A stretch of DNA of 29,178 bases, taken from contig CAZQIC010000053.1 of assembly GCA_964593555.1 (NCBI GenBank), positions 1-29,178 on the forward strand. The letters run 5' to 3'. Under the pieces are notes generated by a model, which saw only the letters and a list, made by a program, of their open reading frames with translations, searched no databases and was not told the DNA's origin. Numbering within the stretch: position 1 is the stretch's first letter; the number at the start of each line of letters is the position of its first letter. This DNA is from CAZQIC01 sp964593555 (GTDB taxonomy: Bacteria; Bacteroidota; Bacteroidia; JAFLBG01). Of the stretch, positions 7,982 through 15,954 are shown in pieces. The position numbers and the translations under genes were made by a program.

Positions 7982-10087
7982 ATGCTCAGGAAGCTACTGA
8001 CTTTACTATTTATAGTCTCTGTTTCTTTTTATAAAATCCATGCTCAAGGTGATAGTACGGAGGCTCCTGCATTTAAACCAACAATTGGTTTCGGGCCGGG
8101 TTTGCTTTCCTTTTATGGAGATTATTACGAAAAGCCTTTTCAAAATCCGCTTACTAGCCGCGTTGCATGGCGGTTTGATGTTTCTCAAAAACTTAGCAGT
8201 CATTTAGAAGCAAGTTTCTATACCCTTTATGGTCAGCTAGGAGCAAATGAAAGAATGTCGCAGCGAAACCTAAATATGCAGTCTCAAATAAGAGCAGGTG
8301 GACTTATACTTACTTATAATTTTGATAACTTTTTAAAAGCCAACCGTAAGATAAGTCCTTACTTAAGCATGGGCTTTGAGACTTTTGAATTCCTTTCGAA
8401 AACAGACCTATATGATAAGAATGGAAATAAATATTATTACTGGAATGATGGTTCAATAAGAGATCTTGATCAATCAAGTCCTATTTCCTCTACCGCCAAC
8501 TTTTCCGTACGCGATTATAATTACGAATCTGATATCAGGGAATTAGACCTTGATGGATTTGGGAAATATCCTGAAAGGTCATTGGCAATTCCAGTTGGCG
8601 TCGGGGCAATATTACATATTTCTAAACGCATTGACCTTAAAGTTGGAACGGAACTTCACTTCACATTTACTGATTACATAGATGGAGTTACTGAGAATAG
8701 TACTGGAGACAGGGCCGGAAATAAACAAAGCGACAAATTTGTAATGACGTCCTTCTCTCTTCGCTATAACCTTGATTGGTCGGGCAAAAACGATACTCTT
8801 CCTGCAAATCATTTTGATGGCGTTGATTTTTTAGCATTAATGGAAGCTGATACAGATGGTGATGGCATAAACGATGTGATTGATTCCTGCCAGGGAACAC
8901 CCCTTAACGTTGCAGTTGATGCCAAAGGCTGTCCGCTTGATGATGACAAAGATGGAGTTGCAAATTATTTGGATAAAGAACTTAACACTAAAGCAGGCGC
9001 TTATGTAAACTCTGATGGAATAGAACTCACAGACTCTATGTTACTGGCGCAGTACCAACTATTTTCAGATACCGGCGGCATGTTTGCCAAAACAGTTTAT
9101 GAAATGCATGGAAGAAGGATCGCACTTGATGGCGACTCTCCGACTAAAGCAAGACGGGAATATGCTGTTCTGCTTGGAGTTTATAAAACCGGAATTTCTC
9201 CGGAGTTAATGACAAAATTTTTAAGTATCGGAGATATTCGTACTACCAATCTTCCTGATTCAACTACCGCTTACACTGCAGGAAAATATTTTAACTATGA
9301 TGAAGCGGCAAAAAGAAAAGATCAGTTCCTGAAATCTGACAGCCTCAGGGAAGCCAAGGTGGTTTATTTTAAGGATGGCAAAATGTTTGAAGCGAATGGG
9401 CCAGAAGCAGGAGAAGAAAAAATTGCAAGCAGTGGAAATAATGGAAACAAAAATTCTTCATCAATTTTTGGAAGCCCGGATTACAATAGCGATGAAGTTG
9501 TTTTCAGGGTTCAATTAGGTGCATACAGAAGACAATTGTCTAAAAATGTTTTCCCTGGAATTACTGACCTGGTTGAGATAAAGACAGAAGATGGTTTATA
9601 TAAATACATGGCGGGTGCATACAAAACATTTAGCGAGGCGGCTAACAGGAAAGTTGATCTTTCTATTCAAGGGTATGGAAACTCATTTGTTACAGCTTAT
9701 AGAGGTGGTAAACGAGTATCATTGCAGAGCCAGGGTGCTGAAGCCCCTAAGGTTAATAACAAACCTGTTAAAGAAGATCTTAGCGAACCCGGATTACCAG
9801 TTAATAGTTTTGAGAAAAAACTGGTTGTGTTTAAAGTTCAGGTTGGAATATTTAAAGGAGAGCCGCCCGAGGATATGAAATCCAATTTCAGTAAACTAAA
9901 AGGGTTGGTTAAAGAAACAACCGTAACCGGGCTTAACAGATTTGTTCTTGGTAGTTACAGTTCATATAACGAAGCTTCGAATAAAAAAGATGAGTTGGTT
10001 AAGGCAGGAATCAAGGATGCATTTATCATAGCCTTCTTTAACGGACAATACATTACAGTTCAGGAAGCCATAGAACTGAGCAAATAA
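7982..10087 (+). CDS. Outer-membrane beta-barrel-like protein with TSP3 repeats and three SPOR-like repeats
   Basis: A 701-residue protein with signal peptide (about 1-21, ending KIHAQ). Residues about 35-265 resemble an outer-membrane barrel, paralogous to that of the 5338 protein. Residues 289-331 contain TSP3 Asp clusters (DTDGDGINDVID, DDDKDGVANYLD). Three SPOR-like repeats follow: about 393-468 (YAVLLGVYKTG, weakest), 507-582 (VFRVQLGAYRR, then MAGAYKTFSEA) and 616-695 (VFKVQVGIFKG, then VLGSYSSYNEA). Barrel, calcium-binding linker and peptidoglycan-binding tail repeat the plan of OmpA-type tethers, but with SPOR modules rather than an OmpA C-terminal domain. It lies 58 bases downstream of the SPOR protein and may also have its own promoter. 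Peptidoglycan binding is inferred from the family, not shown. Confidence 0.82.
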   Translation: MLRKLLTLLFIVSVSFYKIHAQGDSTEAPAFKPTIGFGPGLLSFYGDYYEKPFQNPLTSRVAWRFDVSQKLSSHLEASFYTLYGQLGANERMSQRNLNMQSQIRAGGLILTYNFDNFLKANRKISPYLSMGFETFEFLSKTDLYDKNGNKYYYWNDGSIRDLDQSSPISSTANFSVRDYNYESDIRELDLDGFGKYPERSLAIPVGVGAILHISKRIDLKVGTELHFTFTDYIDGVTENSTGDRAGNKQSDKFVMTSFSLRYNLDWSGKNDTLPANHFDGVDFLALMEADTDGDGINDVIDSCQGTPLNVAVDAKGCPLDDDKDGVANYLDKELNTKAGAYVNSDGIELTDSMLLAQYQLFSDTGGMFAKTVYEMHGRRIALDGDSPTKARREYAVLLGVYKTGISPELMTKFLSIGDIRTTNLPDSTTAYTAGKYFNYDEAAKRKDQFLKSDSLREAKVVYFKDGKMFEANGPEAGEEKIASSGNNGNKNSSSIFGSPDYNSDEVVFRVQLGAYRRQLSKNVFPGITDLVEIKTEDGLYKYMAGAYKTFSEAANRKVDLSIQGYGNSFVTAYRGGKRVSLQSQGAEAPKVNNKPVKEDLSEPGLPVNSFEKKLVVFKVQVGIFKGEPPEDMKSNFSKLKGLVKETTVTGLNRFVLGSYSSYNEASNKKDELVKAGIKDAFIIAFFNGQYITVQEAIELSK

Positions 10088-10096
10088 TGCATTTAA

Positions 10097-10104
10097 TAAG
10101 TTTG
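10097..10104 (+). promoter_or_regulatory. Candidate -7 element for the small low-complexity secreted protein
   Basis: TAAGTTTG matches TAnnTTTG and lies 37 bases before the ATG at 10142, a comfortable distance for a leader of about 30 bases. No -33 partner is evident. The gene may also be co-transcribed with the preceding one. Confidence 0.4.
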
Positions 10105-10141
10105 GCATGATTTTTACATATTAACTACTAAAGCTAAAAAA

Positions 10142-10546
10142 ATGAAAACAATTACATTAAAACCCCTGTTTATCCTCATTGTCTTTATGGCAATAGGATC
10201 TATTTCTTATGCACAACAAAAACAACCAATAAAAAAGAGTCCCAATAAGCCTGTTTCAGGTAAGCCGGCGACAAACACTACAACCAATACAAATGTGGCT
10301 CCTGCAGGAACTTCAAATACAAATACCGTTGTCCCCCCTCCTGCAAAAACTTCATCTGAAGGAGGAGACATTCAAGAACTTGACCAACAAAGAGGAGCAA
10401 TTAATGAGCAAGGAATCCAATCGGATGATCAACCAAAAATGAAACCGGCAACAACTACAAATGTTCCTGTTTCACCTAATTCCAGTGTTGCACCAAAACC
10501 AAAAACAGGTTCCAAATCATCAAGTCCAACTGTTTCGCCTAAATAA
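10142..10546 (+). CDS. Small secreted Pro/Thr/Asn/Lys-rich protein of unknown function
   Basis: A 134-residue protein with a clear signal peptide (MKTITLKPLFILIVFMAIG, cleavage likely after SYAQ near residue 25). The mature part is low complexity, built of Pro, Thr, Asn, Lys and Ser with PVSGKP, TNTNV and KPKTGS-like stretches, and has no folded domain that I can recognise. Such composition suggests a disordered envelope or linker protein. It is the last plus-strand gene before the strong terminator at 10563-10598 and follows the TSP3/SPOR genes by 54 bases, so a shared envelope role is plausible but unproven. Confidence 0.65.
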   Translation: MKTITLKPLFILIVFMAIGSISYAQQKQPIKKSPNKPVSGKPATNTTTNTNVAPAGTSNTNTVVPPPAKTSSEGGDIQELDQQRGAINEQGIQSDDQPKMKPATTTNVPVSPNSSVAPKPKTGSKSSSPTVSPK

Positions 10547-10562
10547 ATATTAATTGATTCTT

Positions 10563-10598
10563 AAAAAGAGGCTCACGGAATGTGAGCCTCTTTTTTTT
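10563..10598. terminator. Strong, probably bidirectional intrinsic terminator
   Basis: AAAAAGAGGCTCAC (10563-10576) pairs perfectly with GTGAGCCTCTTTTT (10582-10595) around a five-base loop, GGAAT, and is followed by further T residues. The A-run at the 5' side provides a U-run on the other strand. It lies between a plus-strand gene ending at 10546 and a minus-strand gene ending at 10603, so it can serve both. Confidence 0.9.
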
Positions 10599-10602
10599 GT
10601 GA

Positions 10603-11619
10603 TCACCTGGAAAGGTTTGCACTTGACGGTTTTGGTTTTTTATTAAAGACTATGAACTTTAATATTCCTTCGAGGTAACCGATACCATAACTTGTATGCA
10701 ATATTAAAAAAGAAAACAAGATCTTAATTGTTTCCAGAACTCCACTGCCAGCGCTCATTGCAAACAACAAGCCCATAACTATATACATAGCTACAATTAA
10801 AAAATACCCATCGATAAAATATGAAGGCAGAAAGAAAACGACCGATCCGCTTAGAATGAAGAGCACAAATAATGCAGGAAACAATTGTCGAACGGTGGTA
10901 ATTGTTGAGTGTTTTTTATTCACAAATACTTTCCAATAACCGTACTGATAGTATTGCTTAAAGAGTTTTTCGAATGATGCCCTTACATAGTATTTTGAAA
11001 TTATATTTTTCTTTAAATAAATTTTAAATCCGCTTTTTTTTAATCTGAAATTAAATTCATCATCCTGATTTCTTATCAGTTCGTCATCAAAATATCCGGC
11101 TTTGGCAAAAACTTCCTTACGATAAGCGCCAAAAGCGACTGTATCAACGAATCCCTCTCGTGATCCTGTTCTGAAATGGGCATTCCCTACCCCAAATCTT
11201 GAGGACATTGCTTTGCCTATTGCAGACGAAGTTTCGTTTTCATACACATTCTCAATGATCCCGCCAACACAACCCATCTGTGTATCTAATTGGAACGTAT
11301 TGACACTGTTCAAAATAAAATCCTTGTCAATTTCCGCATGAGCTCCAAGAATAATATCAATATCTGCATCAGATTCTTTTATGCCTAGGTTCAATGCATG
11401 GGGAGTGGTGCGGTTTCTATTCTCCCGATAATGAACAAAGGAATATTTTTTTTCGTAGTGTTTTATGATCTCTGCTGTTCCGTCAGAACTCAATCCATCA
11501 CAAACAAATACTTTCAGTAAATTTTTATCGTAAATACTATTACAAATGGAATCAAGACATTTTGCGATGTAGTCTTTTTCGTTTCGACAAGGAATAATAA
11601 TAGAAACTTTTTGATTCAT
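10603..11619 (-). CDS. Family 2 glycosyltransferase with C-terminal membrane segments (ExoA-like)
   Basis: A 338-residue membrane-associated glycosyltransferase. Residues 5-130 form the GT-A nucleotide-sugar domain: VSIIIPCRNE at the N-terminus, VCDGLSSDGT (39-48) and ILGAHAEID (90-98) where the usual DxD lies. NQDDEFNFRLK (184-194) corresponds to the acidic acceptor-side motif. Residues about 246-312 contain hydrophobic segments that should anchor it in the inner membrane. The GAHAE form and overall layout recall ExoA-type succinoglycan transferases, but the donor and acceptor cannot be read. It is divergent from the seven-gene polysaccharide operon starting at 11719 and probably adds a sugar to the same repeat unit. 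Its 3' end abuts the shared terminator. Confidence 0.85.
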   Translation of the reverse strand: MNQKVSIIIPCRNEKDYIAKCLDSICNSIYDKNLLKVFVCDGLSSDGTAEIIKHYEKKYSFVHYRENRNRTTPHALNLGIKESDADIDIILGAHAEIDKDFILNSVNTFQLDTQMGCVGGIIENVYENETSSAIGKAMSSRFGVGNAHFRTGSREGFVDTVAFGAYRKEVFAKAGYFDDELIRNQDDEFNFRLKKSGFKIYLKKNIISKYYVRASFEKLFKQYYQYGYWKVFVNKKHSTITTVRQLFPALFVLFILSGSVVFFLPSYFIDGYFLIVAMYIVMGLLFAMSAGSGVLETIKILFSFLILHTSYGIGYLEGILKFIVFNKKPKPSSANLSR

Positions 11620-11718
11620 AATGTTGTTGGTCCCTATCCTATTTTCGTGTTCGTAAATTTAGGGAAACTTAAGCAAAGTTGATTGTATAATTTACTACCT
11701 TAAGCTGGTAATACGCTT

Positions 11719-12948
11719 ATGCAAAACCTTATTTTGTTATACAGAAAACACGCTCTGTTTGTTTTATACACACTGGTTTTAATTCTTGTCGGCATTGGCT
11801 TATACTATGGCTTTGGCTACAAACACTTACCCAAAATTGGCATTTACTCCATATTTATTTCGTTGTCTTACATAGGGTTTGCGTACTTGCTAAAAAACAA
11901 AACAGTTCCGTCTGTAAAATTACCCTTTAACTTTTCGCTTAATTACAAAATACTTGACTGGGTATTGTTTTCGAGCATCGTTCTTTTCACAGCATATCAC
12001 TTATGGTTTTTAGGCCACGTTCCTTTTATAAGCGCAGTAAAAATTCTGGATTATTATAAAATAGCCTTCATCCGCCAAAGTATAATTGAACACGACAGTT
12101 CAACCATAAAATACATCAGTGCTTTTATGATAAAGGGAATTATTCCGTTTGCGCTCCTTTATTTTTCTGTTACCAACAAGCGTTTGTTTTATCTTATTAT
12201 TCCTGTCTCAATTTTTTATGCCATCTCCCTAATGCAAAAGGGCTTAGTTATTAGTATAATGATCCCCCTTGTTGTACTTACATTGATAAACAAAGAATAT
12301 CTGAAATCGTTTTTATATACATTAATGGCCATTGCTGGTGTGTTTGTATTGGTATATGCAACCAATCCCAATCTAAGAGCCACACAGGAAGAGATAAGAG
12401 CTGAGATGGAAAAAAACGGACACCTATACCTGCAAGACCAGGAAATAAGTGTCGGTGCAAGCTTTCTATCTGCATCTGATGCAATATACACCCGTGTTTT
12501 TGTAACAACAGGTCTTGTATCAGGCTATTGGTTCGAACGCATACCATCGGTTTATCCATATGCAAAAGGATGCGGATACCATTTTCTTGCCCCGGCTTTA
12601 GGATGCAATTTTAACGATTATGATTACAGTAGAATTATTTACGACGCTACATACGTTAAAGAATCTAAAATTGGTTTAAAAGGAACTGTAACTGTGGCCA
12701 ATTTCGTTTATGATTATGCCAACTTCGGGTATTATGGCCTTTTCTATTCTGCCATTTTGCTTTCCTTATTTTTTATACTGCTTAATATTCTTTTTAATTA
12801 TGAATTTAAATGGCTGGTAAGCTTAAATGCATTATTTATTTTTTGGCTAAGTTCAGGCTCCTTCTCTACTTTACTATTATCAGGCGGCTGGATAATTACG
12901 CTGTTACTTTTTTTATTATTCAAAAATAATTTACTGAAAAACAGTTAA
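11719..12948 (+). CDS. Wzy-like oligosaccharide repeat-unit polymerase (probable)
   Basis: A 409-residue polytopic membrane protein with about ten hydrophobic segments, for example 12-30, 42-57, 82-100, 136-151, 157-190, 196-214 and several after 335. A large hydrophilic loop spans about 217-330, including LRATQEEIRAEME and a cysteine/tyrosine-rich part. This is the usual shape of Wzy-type polymerases, which are poorly conserved in sequence, so the call rests on topology and context. It opens the operon and is followed, with a TAATG stop/start overlap, by a Wzx-like flippase. The alternative is another polytopic polysaccharide protein. A second polymerase/ligase-type protein lies at the operon's end (17825-19066). 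Confidence 0.68.
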   Translation: MQNLILLYRKHALFVLYTLVLILVGIGLYYGFGYKHLPKIGIYSIFISLSYIGFAYLLKNKTVPSVKLPFNFSLNYKILDWVLFSSIVLFTAYHLWFLGHVPFISAVKILDYYKIAFIRQSIIEHDSSTIKYISAFMIKGIIPFALLYFSVTNKRLFYLIIPVSIFYAISLMQKGLVISIMIPLVVLTLINKEYLKSFLYTLMAIAGVFVLVYATNPNLRATQEEIRAEMEKNGHLYLQDQEISVGASFLSASDAIYTRVFVTTGLVSGYWFERIPSVYPYAKGCGYHFLAPALGCNFNDYDYSRIIYDATYVKESKIGLKGTVTVANFVYDYANFGYYGLFYSAILLSLFFILLNILFNYEFKWLVSLNALFIFWLSSGSFSTLLLSGGWIITLLLFLLFKNNLLKNS

Positions 12949-14216
12949 TGAACCTGGTCGGACTCTTCAAAAAATATACTTCCAAAAATGTTTTTGTATT
13001 AATAACAGGGACTTTTTTATCGCAGCTGATCCCATTTCTTATTTCTCCTATTCTTACCCGCATTTTCAGTCCTGAAGAATTTGGAATGTTTGGTTTATAC
13101 TTCAGCATAAGTATGATCCTATCTGTATTTATTACCGGCAGGTACGAAATGGCCATCATGCTGCCAAAATCCGACAAAGATGCTGTAAACATTGTTGGAT
13201 TATCGTTGATCATCACATTTGTGATAAGTATTCTTCTTCTAATTGCTGTTATATTTTTTAAACACCAGGCAGCGGCTTTAATGAAGAGTGAAAATATTGA
13301 AAATTGGTTGTTTACCCTTCCATTAACTATGTTTTCTATTGGTGTTTACCAGGCATTTAATTATTGGAACAATCGTAAAGAAAAATATAAACGCCTTGCA
13401 AGCAGTCGCGTTATTCGTTCTTTAAATACGAGCACATGGAGCTTAGTGCTGGGTTTTACACTATTAAAAAAAGGTGGATTAATTTTAGGAGATGCGATTG
13501 GCCAATCTGTATCCTGCATGTTTTTAGCAGGAAGAACCTGGAAAGAAGACAAAAATTTTTATCCTGAAATTCAACGAAGCAACATGAAAGAACAAGCCAT
13601 CAGGTATAAGCAATTTCCAATATATAATGTAGCATCCGGGCTATCAGAAAAAATGTCGGGACAAATGCCTGTACTCCTTCTCTCTTCATTTTTTGGCGAA
13701 GCCTTAACAGGATTTTTCTCTTTTTCACAACGTATTGTAAGTGCGCCCGGCGCAATTATAGCCCGTGCTTTTGGTGATGTATTCAGGCAAAAAGCAAGTG
13801 TTGAGTTCGCAGAGAATGGCAATTGCAAACAACTATTTATAAAAACGTTCAGACAGTTATTCTTTGTATCTGTTATTCCATTTATTCTCTTTTATTTTTT
13901 TGCACCACCCTTATTTGGTTTTGTATTTGGTGAAAGGTGGATAGTCGCCGGTGAATATGCTCAAATTATGACCTTGCTGTTTTTTTTACAATTTATAGTA
14001 AGTCCATTAAGTAACATGTTTCTTGTTGCAGAAAAGCAGAAAATAGACCTCTATATGCAAGTGATTCTGTTAGTAGGTGTATTACTCGCCTTTATTGGTG
14101 GATATAAAATTTTTAATGATCCTAAATTGTGCGTTTTACTTTATACTTTTGTATACTCTTTTAAATATCTTGTTGAATTAATGTTGTCTTATAAATTTAG
14201 TAAGGGTACGAAATGA
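12948..14216 (+). CDS. Wzx-like polysaccharide flippase (MOP superfamily)
   Basis: A 422-residue membrane protein with 12 or more hydrophobic segments. The N-terminus is typical of Wzx/RfbX-type exporters: FLSQLIPFLISPILTRIFS (about 23-41), then a Pro-Glu-Glu-Phe-Gly motif and GRYEMAIMLP. These proteins flip undecaprenyl-linked oligosaccharide repeat units across the inner membrane for polymerisation. The start shares one base with the preceding stop (TAATG), and the end overlaps the next gene as ATGA, so it is translationally coupled on both sides. Placement between a putative polymerase and sugar-modification genes supports Wzx/Wzy-dependent export. Confidence 0.85.
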   Translation: MNLVGLFKKYTSKNVFVLITGTFLSQLIPFLISPILTRIFSPEEFGMFGLYFSISMILSVFITGRYEMAIMLPKSDKDAVNIVGLSLIITFVISILLLIAVIFFKHQAAALMKSENIENWLFTLPLTMFSIGVYQAFNYWNNRKEKYKRLASSRVIRSLNTSTWSLVLGFTLLKKGGLILGDAIGQSVSCMFLAGRTWKEDKNFYPEIQRSNMKEQAIRYKQFPIYNVASGLSEKMSGQMPVLLLSSFFGEALTGFFSFSQRIVSAPGAIIARAFGDVFRQKASVEFAENGNCKQLFIKTFRQLFFVSVIPFILFYFFAPPLFGFVFGERWIVAGEYAQIMTLLFFLQFIVSPLSNMFLVAEKQKIDLYMQVILLVGVLLAFIGGYKIFNDPKLCVLLYTFVYSFKYLVELMLSYKFSKGTK

Positions 14217-15334
14217 CAAATACTGAACGCCCATATCAACTGTGTACAAAAACTGTAATGGATACATCCGATACAGAAATTGTGTTCGATGAAAACGGTG
14301 TATGTAACCATTACCATAATTTTATGAGACTTGCCCCTCATTATTTATATCAGGGGAAAGAAAGTGACCTCAAATTGGAAATGCTGGTTGAGCAAATGCG
14401 GAAGGACGGAAAAAACAGCGACTACGATTGTATTTGCGGAGTAAGCGGCGGCGTTGATAGTTCGTACGTTTCATACTTATCCAAACAACTTGGGTTACGA
14501 GTATTAACGGTTCACTTCGACAATGGATGGAACTCTGAATTAGCAGTAAAAAATATTGAGAACATTGTTAAACGGCTTGGTTTCGATTACCAGACCTGGG
14601 TGGTTGACTGGGAAGAGTTTAAAGATCTTCAAATCTCTTTCTTAAAAGCATCGGTCGCAAATGCTGAAATACCAACGGATCACGCGTTCCTCGCTGCAAT
14701 TTATCGCTTGTGCGATCAGTATAATATAAAATATATTTTAAGTGGAAGTAATTTTGCTACAGAAGGAATACTTCCAAAAAGCTGGGGTTACAATGCTAAG
14801 GATGTGAAACATTTAAAAGCGATCCATAATAAGTTCGGTAAAGTTCCATTCGATACCTACCCGCTCCTGGGCTTTAACAGGGAGTTATATTATACCTATG
14901 TGAAAAAGATAAAAATGGTAAGGCTATTGAATTATGTTCCTTACATAAAAGCCGATGCCATGAAAACAATAGAAAAAGAATTGGGCTGGGTATATTACGG
15001 CGGCAAACATTACGAATCGGTTTTCACACGTTTTTTTCAATCTTATATCTTACCCACAAAATTTAATATTGATAAACGCAGAGCCCATTTATCAACATTA
15101 ATTTGTTCAGGTCAAACAACCCGCGACATAGCCTTAGAAGAATTAAAAAAAGAAACCTATCCAGCTGATAAAATACTCGAGGATACGGAATACGTAATAA
15201 AAAAATTAGGGCTAACCACAGATGAGTTTGAAAACATTATGCGGTCTCCTGTTAAATCCTATCTTGATTACCCTAATAACGAAAAGCTACTTAACTTTAT
15301 ATATTCTGTTTATCATAAGATAACAAGGAAGTAG
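14213..15334 (+). CDS. wbuX: N-acetyl sugar amidotransferase (WbuX/WbpG/PseA family)
   Basis: A 373-residue PP-loop ATP-pyrophosphatase-type enzyme. CGVSGGVDSSYVS (75-87) is the ATP-binding PP-loop. HFDNGWNSELAVKN and LSGSNFATEGILP are further family signatures. Enzymes of this family activate a sugar N-acetyl group and convert it to acetamidino using ammonia. The N-terminus (YQLCTKTVMDTSD, then DENGVCNHYHNF) corresponds to the usual pair of CxxC motifs, but the second cysteine of each pair is replaced, by Thr14 and Tyr34. The gene is followed by HisH-like and HisF-like genes, the standard trio for this modification in surface polysaccharide loci. Start ATGA overlaps the flippase stop. The sugar modified is not evident; no sugar-nucleotide synthesis genes are present. 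Confidence 0.88.
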   Translation: MTNTERPYQLCTKTVMDTSDTEIVFDENGVCNHYHNFMRLAPHYLYQGKESDLKLEMLVEQMRKDGKNSDYDCICGVSGGVDSSYVSYLSKQLGLRVLTVHFDNGWNSELAVKNIENIVKRLGFDYQTWVVDWEEFKDLQISFLKASVANAEIPTDHAFLAAIYRLCDQYNIKYILSGSNFATEGILPKSWGYNAKDVKHLKAIHNKFGKVPFDTYPLLGFNRELYYTYVKKIKMVRLLNYVPYIKADAMKTIEKELGWVYYGGKHYESVFTRFFQSYILPTKFNIDKRRAHLSTLICSGQTTRDIALEELKKETYPADKILEDTEYVIKKLGLTTDEFENIMRSPVKSYLDYPNNEKLLNFIYSVYHKITRK

Positions 15335-15336
15335 GT

Positions 15337-15954
15337 ATGATCACAATAATCGACTATGGTTTAGGAAATTTGGGCTCAATTAAAAACATGCTCAAAAAAA
15401 TAGGCGCTGCTTCAGAAATTACAAGGGATCTTGATATCATTGCTAACGCAACAAAGCTAATATTACCGGGAGTTGGAGCATTTGATAATGGAATGCAAAA
15501 TTTAAAAGATTTCTCATTGTTCGACCTTTTAAATAAAAAAGTAATTGAACAGAAAGTACCCATCTTAGGTATTTGCCTGGGTATGCAGCTCATGACCAAA
15601 AGCAGCGAAGAAGGAATATTGCCCGGCTTTGGATGGATAGATGCAGAGACCATAAAATTTAAATTTGATGCTGCAGGGAAGAAATTCCCTGTGCCGCATA
15701 TGGGATGGGAACTGGTTAATCAGAAAAAGGAAAGTAAACTGATGCAAAACATGTTTACCGGTCCACGTTTTTATTTTGTACACTCTTATTTCGTCAGATC
15801 AAACCAGGCATCAGATGTATTGCTAACTACAAATTATGGAAAGGATTATGTTTCCGGGTTTGAAAAAAATAATATTATTGGAGTACAATTTCACCCTGAA
15901 AAAAGCCATAAGTTTGGCATGTGCTTATTAAAAAATTTTGTTGAAAATTACTAA
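15337..15954 (+). CDS. wbuY: HisH-like glutamine amidotransferase of the sugar-amidation trio (WbuY)
   Basis: A 205-residue class I glutaminase resembling the HisH subunit of imidazole glycerol phosphate synthase. GICLGMQLM (78-86) carries the nucleophile Cys80. GVQFHPEKSHKFG (182-194) carries His186 and Glu188, completing the Cys-His-Glu triad. Early DYGLGNLGS and LPGVGAFDNGM are also HisH-typical. It probably hydrolyses glutamine and passes ammonia through its HisF-like partner to the amidotransferase. Position between wbuX and a HisF-like gene inside a polysaccharide operon, with no other his genes, argues against a role in histidine synthesis. It starts 2 bases after the wbuX stop and overlaps the next gene as TAATG. 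Confidence 0.88.
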   Translation: MITIIDYGLGNLGSIKNMLKKIGAASEITRDLDIIANATKLILPGVGAFDNGMQNLKDFSLFDLLNKKVIEQKVPILGICLGMQLMTKSSEEGILPGFGWIDAETIKFKFDAAGKKFPVPHMGWELVNQKKESKLMQNMFTGPRFYFVHSYFVRSNQASDVLLTTNYGKDYVSGFEKNNIIGVQFHPEKSHKFGMCLLKNFVENY

